Of a DNA stretch of 64,000 nt, positions 29,587-38,663 are shown one piece after another (position 1 is the stretch's first letter; the number at the start of each line of letters is the position of its first letter). The DNA is from Paenibacillus tianjinensis (GTDB lineage Bacteria > Bacillota > Bacilli > Paenibacillales > Paenibacillaceae), in NCBI RefSeq assembly GCF_017086365.1, contig NZ_CP070969.1, forward strand, positions 5,668,001-5,732,000, given 5' to 3'. Below the pieces are notes generated by a model. The model worked only from the letters and a program-made list of their open reading frames with translations. It made no database searches and was not told the origin of the DNA. The position numbers were made by a program, and so were the translations under genes.

Positions 29587-30810
29587 CTAGCGTAAAACTT
29601 CCCAATTATGCTCAATATAAACAAGCCCTTCAGAAAAATACTTGTTAACAACCGTAAATCCAGCAGCTTCCTGTTTATAATCCAAGCATACGATACCTTC
29701 ATTATTGAATAATCCAACGTCGATATTATATGTGCCCCCAAGCAAAGGCAGCCTCGGAATTACATATTTCACTTGGTGTCTCCCATGCGTATTTGGAACA
29801 TTAATTTTCTCCAGGTAGGTATTTGGCCCGAAAATATATTGTCTGTCAGGCGTATAAAGGGCCACGCCAATTAACAATCCATGAATGATCTTATCGTAAA
29901 TCTCATAATCCACCTGTACTTCCACTTGATCGAACGTCTTGAATTTAGTTTCATTAATATTTACTTTTGTAATTGAAGCAACAATATCAGGATTGCTCGG
30001 AAGGATCATATCCGGATCAATTTCGTCGTTAACTTTGGAGTCTGCAGTTTTCATATTGCTTTCTCCGTTGTCTCCACTGTTGTATTTCATATAATCTTCG
30101 TACAAATCCACAATTTCACTAGATTCTCCAATAGCTTCAATTACTCCATCTTTTAGCCAGACCGCTCTATTACAAAATCTTTTCACTTGTTCAGTGGCAT
30201 GAGACACAAAAAGAATCGTAGTTCCGCCTGCCTTAAGTTCTTTCATCTTCTCTATACACTTCATTTGAAAGCGTACATCGCCAACCGCCAAAGCCTCATC
30301 AACAATCAAGATATCCGGATCAACATTAATAGCTACAGCAAACGCCAATCTTGCAAACATACCGCTTGAATAAATCTTAACGGGTTGATCGATAAACGAA
30401 CCGATATCAGCAAACTCAATGATTCCATCCATTTTCGTATCAATTTCACTTCGGTTTAAACCTATCATAAGACCGTTCAGATATATATTTTCTCTACCTG
30501 TATACTCGGGGTTAAAGCCTGCGCCCAGTTCCAAAATGGCCGACATTCTTCCATTCACCTTAATTGTTCCGCTGGATGCCGATAATACACCTGTTATTAG
30601 CTTCAAAAGTGTAGATTTACCGGAGCCATTTCTCCCCAATATTCCAAGAGCATCACCTTTATTGATTTCAAAGGAAATACCATTTAGCGCATTGAAATTT
30701 TCATGATACTGTTTTTTCGTAGGAAAGACAGACTCTTTTAACCGGTCTGTAGGTTTTCTATATAACTTATATGTCTTAACAACATCTTTAACTTCAATCA
30801 TGATGCTCAT
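29587..30810 (-). CDS. wzt: Polysaccharide ABC exporter ATPase Wzt with C-terminal glycan-binding domain
   Basis: ATPase of the glycan exporter. Walker A is GRNGSGKSTLL, the signature region is KIYSSGMFARLAFAVA, Walker B is DILIVDEALAVGD, and the H-loop is FVSHAT. An extra domain at about 265-405 (beta-rich, ending EGLVYIEHNWEV) matches Wzt C-terminal domains that bind the capped non-reducing end of the polymer in E. coli O9a. That agrees with the methyltransferase domain in the next gene. The start follows GGGGAATTGAG. It lies directly downstream of wzm. Confidence 0.94.
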   Translation of the reverse strand: MSIMIEVKDVVKTYKLYRKPTDRLKESVFPTKKQYHENFNALNGISFEINKGDALGILGRNGSGKSTLLKLITGVLSASSGTIKVNGRMSAILELGAGFNPEYTGRENIYLNGLMIGLNRSEIDTKMDGIIEFADIGSFIDQPVKIYSSGMFARLAFAVAINVDPDILIVDEALAVGDVRFQMKCIEKMKELKAGGTTILFVSHATEQVKRFCNRAVWLKDGVIEAIGESSEIVDLYEDYMKYNSGDNGESNMKTADSKVNDEIDPDMILPSNPDIVASITKVNINETKFKTFDQVEVQVDYEIYDKIIHGLLIGVALYTPDRQYIFGPNTYLEKINVPNTHGRHQVKYVIPRLPLLGGTYNIDVGLFNNEGIVCLDYKQEAAGFTVVNKYFSEGLVYIEHNWEVLR

Positions 30811-30826
30811 TACTCAATTCCCCTTC

Positions 30827-32191
30827 TTATATGACATCAGCAAAATGGGGTTTCAATTTCCCAAAGGTTTTTACACCAATGGCAAATGTTACACAACAAA
30901 ATAACCAGAAATAAAAGGTCTGATATGGATGATTATAAAAGGCAATGTGCGAAATGAAAGTGTCTCTGAAACCTTCCACAATATAAAACATCGGATTCAG
31001 TTTAAATACATATGCCCAGAATGAAGGCAGCATAGTATAGGACCAGCCTATTGGAGTAAACCAGAAGCCGATTTGAAGTATAATTATAATGATTTGATTT
31101 AAATCCTTGAAAAAAAGAACCAGTGCAGAAGTAAGGATACTCAAAGATACTACCAAAGCCATAGAGCAAAGGACGTAGTATAAAATTTGCAAATTAAATA
31201 TAGAAGGATAATATCCATAAATACTGTAAATTATAAATATAAATAGTAAAAAGAATAAATGAACGAAAAAGGCTGACATAATTTTAACCATCGGCAGTAG
31301 TTCGATTTTAAATACGACCTTTTTCACAAGATAGCTATACTCCGAAAAAACATTTGTAGCGCTGGAAAAAGCCTCTGAAAAAAAGAACCAGGGTACGATG
31401 GCAACTAATAGCCACAGGATAAACGGTGTATCCGAAATATTCCCGCTTCTTAAGCCTACCTGAAAAACAAACCAATACGTAGCAATAGTTATAAGAGGCT
31501 GAATAAAGCCCCATGTTATTCCTAAATATGAAGACGCATATTTTGTCTTGAAATCATTTTTCGCCAGGTTAACAATCATGTTTCTGCCTAACACAATAGT
31601 CTTTAAAAACTGAAGCATATCCTTAATTGACACCATAACAAAGCTTACTAGAAGACCCAGTAAACAACTCAGTACAATATTCATACCAAATCTCAAAGCA
31701 GATGTACCTTCCATCGACTCACCTATTAACGTTCTAGCCGAAAAGGAAATAAAGGGATCCCCTTCCTCGGTCTTAAGCACTAAAGATATTTGATCCTTAT
31801 CAGAAATTGATAATTGGTTTTCTTTATATGTGAATAAATTGGGATCTAGCTTTACAGTCGAATTTCCAATTAACTTAAGATTCTTAATCTCAATAGTCGC
31901 AGCCTTTGTGCCAAAATCCAATCTCAAATCCGATGTCGCATTAGGTAAGGCAAGCTTTACTGTTTCCCATTCTTGTGGTTTAGTGTACGCCACAAGGACT
32001 GACTGTCCCTCAGACCAGCTTTCTTCAGGAGTAGTTGAATAGAACAGCTGATAATCATCAGCAATATCCGATTTCACTTGAAAACTCAAATTAATTCTTG
32101 TATTACCAGTTTGATAATACTCCACAAAACCGAAGAAAATATAAGAAAAAGCTATTAAAAGTAGAGCAAGTACTATTTTTTTGTGTTTCAT
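30827..32191 (-). CDS. wzm: Polysaccharide ABC exporter permease Wzm with N-terminal extracytoplasmic domain
   Basis: The C-terminal 260 residues are a normal Wzm: YASSYLGITWGFIQPLI, six membrane segments, and QIGFWFTPIGWSYTMLP. Before this lies an extra unit of about 195 residues: a membrane segment at 5-23, a beta-rich outside domain at about 28-165 (INLSFQV, LFYSTTPEESWSEGQS, DLRLDFG), and a second membrane segment at 168-188. The outside domain resembles the sandwich domains on some membrane glycosyltransferases. The total is 454 residues against about 260 for standalone Wzm. It is the first gene of the long minus-strand operon. AAGGGA precedes the ATG. Confidence 0.9.
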   Translation of the reverse strand: MKHKKIVLALLLIAFSYIFFGFVEYYQTGNTRINLSFQVKSDIADDYQLFYSTTPEESWSEGQSVLVAYTKPQEWETVKLALPNATSDLRLDFGTKAATIEIKNLKLIGNSTVKLDPNLFTYKENQLSISDKDQISLVLKTEEGDPFISFSARTLIGESMEGTSALRFGMNIVLSCLLGLLVSFVMVSIKDMLQFLKTIVLGRNMIVNLAKNDFKTKYASSYLGITWGFIQPLITIATYWFVFQVGLRSGNISDTPFILWLLVAIVPWFFFSEAFSSATNVFSEYSYLVKKVVFKIELLPMVKIMSAFFVHLFFLLFIFIIYSIYGYYPSIFNLQILYYVLCSMALVVSLSILTSALVLFFKDLNQIIIIILQIGFWFTPIGWSYTMLPSFWAYVFKLNPMFYIVEGFRDTFISHIAFYNHPYQTFYFWLFCCVTFAIGVKTFGKLKPHFADVI

Positions 32192-32235
32192 TAATTAAAC
32201 GATCCCTTCATTCATCTGCTTTTGTCTATAATACA

Positions 32236-32374
32236 TTGTCGAATCCAGTATACGGTAAAAATACTATGCAGTCGAGAAATGTTGGAAAGATACCCCTTTC
32301 AATTAGCATCACTCGTTGGTTATATTCTATTTACAGTAAGCAGTCCCTTACAAGTGGGATTATTTAACGAATAA
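32236..32374 (+). pseudogene. Frameshifted 5' fragment of the O-antigen-ligase-like gene
   Basis: From the TTG at 32236 the translation SNPVYGKNTMQSRNVGKI matches SKPVYGKNAAQSRNVEKI at the start of the intact ligase-like gene at 36088. After a frame shift near 32291 the match goes on: LASLVGYILF and PLQVGLFNE against VWALVAAFILF and PFQVALFNG. It ends at TAA 32372-32374. The DNA is also alike (CCAGTATACGGTAAAAAT is identical in both). It covers only about 46 codons and lacks a ribosome site. It is a leftover of a second copy, 45 bases from the wzm start. Confidence 0.88.
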
Positions 32375-32738
32375 TATACATACCTGATGTACACTCCACA
32401 TTTAATGATTATAACACGATCACATAATATCCATTGGTTATAGTAACATAAATTGGAATATGAATTTTGAAAAGAAATATCAATAAATAAAAATGCAAAT
32501 ACCAAGACGAAGACGAAGGGTAAATAGACAGGCTATTGCCAATCAGAGTAAAATGTAACTAGCCTTGTTTACTTTTACCTCGTTTACATAGCAAGCATTA
32601 ATTATAACATTCATTATTCACAAAGGGAGCCATTCCTGTAATGAATTAAATTGAGGTTTGAACAAAAAAAGCGCCTCCTGTATGCTGGGTCTCGAATGCA
32701 GTCACATTCATGCCCGAATTAAAAGGAGTACGCTCACT
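32375..32738. other. AT-rich intergenic region between wzm operon and insertion sequence
   Basis: No gene is seen. The stretch holds the ligase-gene remnant boundary on the left and the upstream part of the transposase gene on the right. An inverted repeat lies at 32548-32559 and 32567-32578 (GTAAAATGTAAC against GTTTACTTTTAC, 10 of 12 paired). The left end of the insertion sequence should lie here but I cannot place it. Confidence 0.5.
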
Positions 32739-34034
32739 ATGAAGTATAAACAATCGAAGAAACAGAATCAACGAATCATTCGAATTTCCGAAAATACCCT
32801 TGTGGTCGGCGCAGATATCGCCAAAGAAACCCATGTGGCCCGCGCTATCGATTTTCGCGGGATTGAACTGGGGAAGGATTGTGTGTTCTCCAATACCCGT
32901 ACCGGGCTAGAGCAACTGGTTCAGTGGATGAAGGAGCTTCAGCGGGAGCATGCCAAGAGCGACGTCCTCTTCGGCATTGAGCCCACCGGACACTACTGGT
33001 TTACACTGGCGGAATATTTAGGGCGGCAGGGCATTCCTTTGGTCATTGTGAATCCCCATCACGTACACAAAAGTAAAGAACTTGAAGACAATTCACCCAC
33101 CAAAAACGACTATAAAGATGCCAAAGTCATTGCTGATTTGGTGCGAAACGGGAAGTACAGCGAACCTAAACTGCCGACGAGCGTTTACGCCGACCTGCGG
33201 ATTCTCATGAATCTTCGGGAGAAAATCATGGTGAACTTCGGACAGGTGCAAAGGCGGGTGCAGAACTGGCTGGATCGCTTTTTTCCGGAGTACACGCAGG
33301 TATTTAAAGACTGGGAAGGCAAGGCTTCACGCATTACGCTTGGCGAGTTTCCAACGCCAGGTGAAGTCGTAGAGATGGGCACAGAGGCCATTGTACAGCG
33401 GTGGAAGAAAGACGTGAAACGAGCCGTAGGAGCCAAACGAGCTCAGTACCTCATGGAAACGGCGAGAAGTTCCATCGGTCTAACCGAAGGACTTCCTGCA
33501 GCAAAAATAGAGATTAAAATGCTTCTGGAACAGTACGAAATGTTCGCAAGACAACTCGAAGAGATTCTGGCCGAGGTGGAGCGTCTACTTTCTCAAATCC
33601 CAGGAACGGAGGAGATGCTCACCGTGCCGGGCGTGGCCGTGGTCACCTTGGCGGGGTTCCTGGCGGAAGTCGGGGATCTGAGCGGTTACGAGCATGGACA
33701 GCAGATTATTCGGCTCGCCGGACTGAATCTCAAAGAGAACAGTTCAGGAAAGAAAAAAGGCAAATCCAGCATTACCAAACGTGGACGCGCAAGGCTAAGG
33801 GCCCTGCTGTTCCGGGCAGTGATGCCCATGGTAGCAAAGAACGCCGAGTTTAAGGCGCTGCACCAGTACTTCACCAAACGAAGTCAGAATCCACTGAAGA
33901 AAAAGCAATCCATTGTGGCGTTGTGTGGGAAACTCATACGTGTCCTGCATACGCTGGGCACCAAGCAAATTCCGTACGATGCAAACGACGTTTTAGGGCC
34001 GGTACGTCAGGCCCAGTTACAGATGGCAGCTTAA
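32739..34034 (+). mobile_element. IS110/IS1111-family transposase
   Basis: A DEDD transposase of 431 residues, intact. The RuvC-like N-terminal domain has VVGADIAKETHVA (D), LFGIEPTGHYWF (E) and NDYKDAKVIADLVRNGKY (D, D). The C-terminal Transposase_20 domain has LTVPGVAVVTLAGFLAEVGD, RLAGLNL and ITKRGRARLRALLFRAV. The frame opens at a TTG at 32658, but AAAAGGAG ten bases before the ATG at 32739 fixes the start. Family members lack classic terminal repeats and target duplications, which explains why none are seen. Little DNA lies between the left flank and the gene, while some 400 bases of structured non-coding DNA follow it, the layout of the IS1111 branch. Confidence 0.92.
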
Positions 34035-34300
34035 GAAAAACCGAAATCACGTTTCTCACCGGACTGAAATGACCAAAGACAATGGAAGCACGGAGCAGCC
34101 GTAGGTTTTTCACCATAAGGGCAAAGACCCTGTAAAGGAGCAAGAAACGGCGTCCACCTTTTGAGAGGCAGAACGAAGGAATGTAAGGGCAACGACCCCG
34201 CGTGACATGGGAGGGTAAGCCGTCAAAAGAAGGTGTGGATATCCAAAGTGCGATCAGTGGAAGTATCCATGGGCTGGGGACAAGGTTCCCCAATCTCTAT
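34035..34300 (+). ncRNA. Candidate bridge (seeker) RNA region of the insertion sequence
   Basis: Non-coding DNA directly downstream of the transposase with strong pairing potential. CCACCTTTTGA at 34154-34164 can pair imperfectly with TCAAAAGAAGGTGTGG at 34223-34238, enclosing a loop. Two look-alike short hairpins are also present (AAGGGCAAAGACCCT near 34119-34133 and AAGGGCAACGACCCC near 34185-34199). IS110/IS1111 elements encode an RNA that pairs with target and donor DNA; in the IS1111 branch it lies after the transposase. Boundaries are approximate and the assignment is inference. Confidence 0.45.
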
Positions 34301-34441
34301 TCCCGCCACCGGCTCCACCAGAAAATATTGTCATCCTTACATGACTTCTCCAGCCCTCATCAAGTCAATGGCTGAAAATCTAAGAACGAGTGAGTAAACG
34401 AGAGAAAATATTAATTTATAGTGGGAGAGTTGGAATAAACA

Positions 34442-35320
34442 ATGAAGGGCATAATACTAGCAGGCGGCAGCGGGACACGTTTGTACCCCTTGACCATGGT
34501 TACCAGTAAGCAGTTGCTTCCGATTTACGATAAACCGATGATTTACTATCCTCTATCAACCTTAATGTTAGCAGGAATCAAAGAAATTCTGATCATCTCC
34601 ACCCCAGAGGACACCCCTAGATTCTCTAATTTACTCGGGGATGGATCACAGTTCGGGATTTCACTTGAATATATTGTCCAACCCAGTCCAGATGGCCTGG
34701 CACAAGCTTTCATACTAGGTGAGTCCTTTATCGGAAATGATTCAGTTGCCATGATTCTCGGCGACAATATCTATTATGGAAACGGTATTCGCAAAATGCT
34801 ACAACGAGCTTCAAGTAAGGAAGCGGGTGCAACAGTATTTGGCTATCATGTACAAGACCCAGAACGTTTTGGAGTTGTGGAATTTAATGCGGATGGCAAA
34901 GTGCTTAGTGTAGAGGAAAAGCCCGCCCAGCCTAAATCCAACTACGCTATTACTGGGCTTTATTTCTATGATAACCGTGTAGTTGATATCGCCAAAAATG
35001 TGAAGCCATCTGTCCGCGGAGAACTTGAAATCACCTCAATTAACGAGGCATACCTGGAACTAGGTGAATTGGATGTTGAACTTTTAGGCCGTGGTTTTAC
35101 TTGGCTGGATACGGGGACTCATCAGAGTTTAGTTGATGCCACCAACTTTGTAAGAACAATAGAAGACCACCAAGGCATCAAGATTGCAGCTTTGGAGGAA
35201 ATTGCATATATTAACGGATGGATCTCAAAAGAGCATCTATGGGAATGTGGACAAAAATTAAGTAAAACGGGTTACGGCCAATATCTTATGAAGGTTGCCT
35301 CAGGTAAGATTCAATATTAA
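34442..35320 (+). CDS. rfbA: Glucose-1-phosphate thymidylyltransferase RfbA/RmlA
   Basis: Makes dTDP-glucose from dTTP and glucose-1-phosphate. [18 protein letters not shown] and [20 protein letters not shown] are the signature, [10 protein letters not shown] is the metal and sugar site, and [35 protein letters not shown] follow. Its 292 residues are the usual length. GGGAGAG precedes the ATG. It is paired with rfbC and separated by about 18.5 kb from rfbB and rfbD on the other strand, so the four rhamnose genes are split across the inserted block. Confidence 0.96.
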   Translation: MKGIILAGGSGTRLYPLTMVTSKQLLPIYDKPMIYYPLSTLMLAGIKEILIISTPEDTPRFSNLLGDGSQFGISLEYIVQPSPDGLAQAFILGESFIGNDSVAMILGDNIYYGNGIRKMLQRASSKEAGATVFGYHVQDPERFGVVEFNADGKVLSVEEKPAQPKSNYAITGLYFYDNRVVDIAKNVKPSVRGELEITSINEAYLELGELDVELLGRGFTWLDTGTHQSLVDATNFVRTIEDHQGIKIAALEEIAYINGWISKEHLWECGQKLSKTGYGQYLMKVASGKIQY

Positions 35321-35341
35321 ATGACAGAAAGTGTGGGAACA

Positions 35342-35896
35342 ATGAAATTCACAGAAACTGCGTTAGCGGGTGTTTGGGTAATTGAACCTAAGGTTTTCGG
35401 TGATCACCGGGGCTGGTTTATGGAGACTTACAGTGACAGCAAATTCAAGGAACAGGGCATTAATCTAAATTTCGTGCAGGATAACCAGTCCTATTCCGCA
35501 ACCAAAGGAACACTTCGTGGACTTCATTATCAACTAAATCCTAAAGCCCAAAGCAAGCTTGTCCGCTGCACTAAAGGGGCAATTTTCGATGTTGCTGTTG
35601 ATATCCGCAAAGGGAGTCCAAATTACGGACAATGGTTTGGCATTGAATTAACTGCGGAAAATAAAAAACAATTATTGATTCCAAAGGGCTTTGCCCATGG
35701 ATTCATGACGCTGGTTGAGGATGTCGAAGTTCAATATAAATGTGATGAACTGTATGCACCGGAATGTGATGGTGGAATTCTGTGGAACGACCCTGATATC
35801 GGGATCGAGTGGCCTATTGATGTAGTTCCGGTATTATCTGCCAAAGATGAACATGCTCCTCTTTTGAAGGATGCCATCTTAAATTTCATCTACTGA
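35342..35896 (+). CDS. rfbC: dTDP-4-dehydrorhamnose 3,5-epimerase RfbC/RmlC
   Basis: Epimerises dTDP-4-keto-6-deoxyglucose at C-3 and C-5, the third step of dTDP-L-rhamnose synthesis. The cupin motifs are FGDHRGWFMETY, FVQDNQSYS, KGTLRGLHYQ (catalytic His), VRCTKGAIFDVAVDIRKGSP and IPKGFAHGF. An ATG at 35321 abuts the rfbA stop, but the family normally starts at MKF, here 35342, giving 184 residues. Both starts are possible. This is the only complete copy; the 52-codon end of an older copy lies at 15922-16080. Confidence 0.94.
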   Translation: MKFTETALAGVWVIEPKVFGDHRGWFMETYSDSKFKEQGINLNFVQDNQSYSATKGTLRGLHYQLNPKAQSKLVRCTKGAIFDVAVDIRKGSPNYGQWFGIELTAENKKQLLIPKGFAHGFMTLVEDVEVQYKCDELYAPECDGGILWNDPDIGIEWPIDVVPVLSAKDEHAPLLKDAILNFIY

Positions 35897-35909
35897 ATTC
35901 ATTAAAAAA

Positions 35910-35959
35910 TTGGCCTATGTCCCTGAGGGCTCCGTAATGGAACTTAGGACATAGGCCAA
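35910..35959 (+). terminator. Hairpin after rfbC
   Basis: TTGGCCTATGTCC at 35910-35922 pairs perfectly with GGACATAGGCCAA at 35947-35959. Only a weak T-rich stretch follows, but the position just past the rfbC stop fits a terminator. Confidence 0.7.
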
Positions 35960-36087
35960 ATATATTTGTATTCCTTATATTAATACTTCGTTGGCAAGTG
36001 TTACTTCTAATAAACGCAAGACTATGCTAATAAATGTATGCTAAAATAACTCTTAGTTCTTGTATTTTTGGAAAAGGAGATTAAAAC

Positions 36088-38544
36088 GTGTCGAAACCAG
36101 TATACGGTAAAAATGCAGCTCAGTCGAGAAATGTTGAAAAAATATCCAGCCCGGTGTGGGCATTGGTTGCTGCGTTCATCCTGTTTTTGATCTGGACACC
36201 GTTCCAGGTGGCATTGTTTAACGGACAGCAGCTGGACTTTGAAAAGCCGATTTATGTATCCTCCCTGCTTAGCGGCATTATACTTCTGGTCTGGATGGGC
36301 TTGTACTATAAAAAGTTCAAGCTGGAGGAGCAGCGCGACCTGGTTGTTGTCGCATCTCTGCTGCTGCCCATCACGTATGCTTTGTCGCTCTTTGGCGCGG
36401 CTTCGCATTATATGGCGATGAATCTGCTGTTGATTCAGACCATGTATATCGCAATATTCATTATAGCGTTATATCTGCTCAAGCAAAAGCAACTAAATGT
36501 TGTCATTCAAAACGCAATTCTTGCGGTTTCTTATTTTATTGTCGCTTTCGGGCTGATTAACTGGCTTGGCGGGGCGAAATTTGCCGGTGCTCTGGTTGGC
36601 TGGTTCTCTAACACCGTGCGCGACAGCAAATATTTAGATGCCGTGATGACAGACTCTAACGGTCTGCGCCTGACTTCTGTTTTCCAATATGCGAATACAT
36701 ATGCCGCCTTTCTGATGGCATTTCTGTTTGTTGCTGTCTTTGCCCTGATCCGCTCCAAAAAGTGGTACGGGACACTGACGCACGGCTTTATGCTGGTACC
36801 GATTATCGTATCGCTGCTGCTGACCTTGTCCCGTGGCGGACTTGTCATGCTGCCGGTGGTCTTCATCCTGCTATTGATCCTGCTTAAGCCCGCTCAGCAG
36901 ATTCTCTGGATAATTCATTTGGCACTTGCCGGCATTGCCGCTCTGGCAGTCACTAACCCGCTGACTACTCTCGGTACGGAGCTCAATACAGCCTTCACCT
37001 CTGGTGCTGCTGTTAAAGGCTGGGCTTACCTGATTATTGCTTCTATTGTAGTAGCAGGACTTGGATGGGCGGTACAACGGTTTGTAGCCCCTTGGCTGGA
37101 ACAAAAGCTTGGTCCTTGGGGCTCCCGCAAGCTTACTGGACTGTGGCTTCCGCTCGGTTCACTAGTGCTAGTCGGTATTATTGCTTTCCTGCTGATTGGG
37201 ACAAGCGTGCGCAGTATTTTGCCTGCCAACATCGAAACCCGGCTCGAGAACATCAACTTTAAGCAGCACAGTGTACTGGAACGCTTCACTTTTTATAAAG
37301 ATGCCTTAAAGGTTGTTAAGGATTATCCGATTCTCGGCGCCGGCGGCGGCGGCTGGGCATCGCTATATGAGCACTATCAGAATAACCCGTACACAAGCCG
37401 CCAAGCGCATAACTTTTTCCTGCAGTATCTGATCGAGGTTGGGATTGTCGGTTTTATCGTGTTTATCGGCTTTATCGGATATGTTTTCTACAAGTACATC
37501 CGCGGTTACCTGAAACGTGACAAGGACGACTTTGCGAATGGCTACTTCTTCTATATTATTGCGTTGTCCATCCTGGTACACAGCTTGCTGGATTTCAACT
37601 TGAGTTATGCTTTTATGGGCATTCTGGTCTTCCTCAGCCTTGCCGGTATGAGTGTAGCGATGGACAGCAGACCCTTGCGCCGGAACTGGAATAAATCAAG
37701 CCTGCGGATTGGCTACTTCGCCATCCTTGCAGCTGGCACTCTGTTCCTGCTGTTCCTGACCATCGGCTACCTCGGATCAAGCAACGCTGCAATGAAAGCC
37801 AAGAACCTGATCGGTGTGAGCCAGTCTTACGAGGAGATCAAAGCTCCTCTGGTAGAAGCGTTGAAGGACCGTCCTTTCCATCCGGAATCGGCGCTTTACC
37901 TTTCCTCTATGGACCAGCAGGTATTTAATCAGACGAAGGATGAGCAATACCTTGAGGAAGCCTATAGTGTTGTATCACGTGCGCTTGAGGACGAACCTTA
38001 TAATAAAGAGCTTTTGAAGCAATTGGTAGGTTACTATGATCTAAAGGGCCAAAGTGATCTTAGCTATGCCGTGTACCGTGATAATGCGGATAAGTTCAAC
38101 TGGGATATCGAATGGTATGACGTTCTGATCAGCCGCTCCTTTGCACTAGCATACGCCGCCCATGATCAGAAGGATGATGCCAAGAAGCAGGAGTATCTTG
38201 CAGCAGGCCTTGAGGCTTACAAGCATGTGGTTGATGGAGTTGAGCATCTGAAGACTCTGCCTCCTGAACAGCTGCAGGGACGTCCGTTCTCCGTTACACC
38301 TAGCATCGCACTGAATGCCGGCAAACTCCAGCTGATGTCGGGCGATAACGAAGCTGCGGCAGCTACTCTAAAAACCGGTCTGACTGAAGATTATACAGAC
38401 GCCACTAACCGCGAGATTGCCCGGTGGTATCTGGCTGCACTGAAACGCAGTGGAGGCCAGGATCAAGCTGTATACGATCTGCTGATTGCAGCTGATGCTG
38501 CGGAAGCGGCACAGATTGATGCGATTGTTGCGCAGCAATTCTAA
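36088..38544 (+). CDS. O-antigen ligase-like membrane protein with helical repeat tail (WsfB/WsaB-like)
   Basis: An integral membrane protein of 818 residues. About twelve hydrophobic segments cover residues 20-575. It has the O-antigen ligase/polymerase core: LTLSRGGLVMLPVVF, a large outside loop with GAGGGGWASLYEHY, and RQAHNFFLQYLIEVGIVGF with the key His. The C-terminal 220 or so residues are soluble and TPR-like (YLEEAYSVVSRALEDEPYN and similar). In slg clusters such proteins (WsaB, WsfB) are the proposed oligosaccharyltransferases moving the finished glycan to the S-layer protein; a polymerase role is the alternative. The start is a GTG behind AAAAGGAG. A broken copy of its first codons lies at 32236. 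Confidence 0.85.
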   Translation: MSKPVYGKNAAQSRNVEKISSPVWALVAAFILFLIWTPFQVALFNGQQLDFEKPIYVSSLLSGIILLVWMGLYYKKFKLEEQRDLVVVASLLLPITYALSLFGAASHYMAMNLLLIQTMYIAIFIIALYLLKQKQLNVVIQNAILAVSYFIVAFGLINWLGGAKFAGALVGWFSNTVRDSKYLDAVMTDSNGLRLTSVFQYANTYAAFLMAFLFVAVFALIRSKKWYGTLTHGFMLVPIIVSLLLTLSRGGLVMLPVVFILLLILLKPAQQILWIIHLALAGIAALAVTNPLTTLGTELNTAFTSGAAVKGWAYLIIASIVVAGLGWAVQRFVAPWLEQKLGPWGSRKLTGLWLPLGSLVLVGIIAFLLIGTSVRSILPANIETRLENINFKQHSVLERFTFYKDALKVVKDYPILGAGGGGWASLYEHYQNNPYTSRQAHNFFLQYLIEVGIVGFIVFIGFIGYVFYKYIRGYLKRDKDDFANGYFFYIIALSILVHSLLDFNLSYAFMGILVFLSLAGMSVAMDSRPLRRNWNKSSLRIGYFAILAAGTLFLLFLTIGYLGSSNAAMKAKNLIGVSQSYEEIKAPLVEALKDRPFHPESALYLSSMDQQVFNQTKDEQYLEEAYSVVSRALEDEPYNKELLKQLVGYYDLKGQSDLSYAVYRDNADKFNWDIEWYDVLISRSFALAYAAHDQKDDAKKQEYLAAGLEAYKHVVDGVEHLKTLPPEQLQGRPFSVTPSIALNAGKLQLMSGDNEAAAATLKTGLTEDYTDATNREIARWYLAALKRSGGQDQAVYDLLIAADAAEAAQIDAIVAQQF

Positions 38545-38577
38545 AAGACTTTTACGCTACAACTTATACACAATCAC

Positions 38578-38616
38578 AAAAGGGATCAGCCGCGAGAAAT
38601 GCAGCTGATCCCTTTT
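38578..38616. terminator. Bidirectional terminator between ligase-like gene and galU
   Basis: AAAAGGGATCAGC at 38578-38590 pairs perfectly with GCTGATCCCTTTT at 38604-38616. The A and T runs on both sides serve the two convergent genes. Confidence 0.88.
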
Positions 38617-38663
38617 TGGTATGAGTCGGTACACTTGAATGGATGCCGTTTATTATTCCAGTC

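Noticed and set aside
32658..32738. Longer transposase starting at the TTG at 32658
   Set aside because: No ribosome site there, while AAAAGGAG is well placed for the ATG at 32739.
32640..34441. Terminal inverted repeats and target duplication for the insertion sequence
   Set aside because: I searched both flanks by eye and found none convincing. IS110/IS1111 elements normally lack them, so ends are left open.
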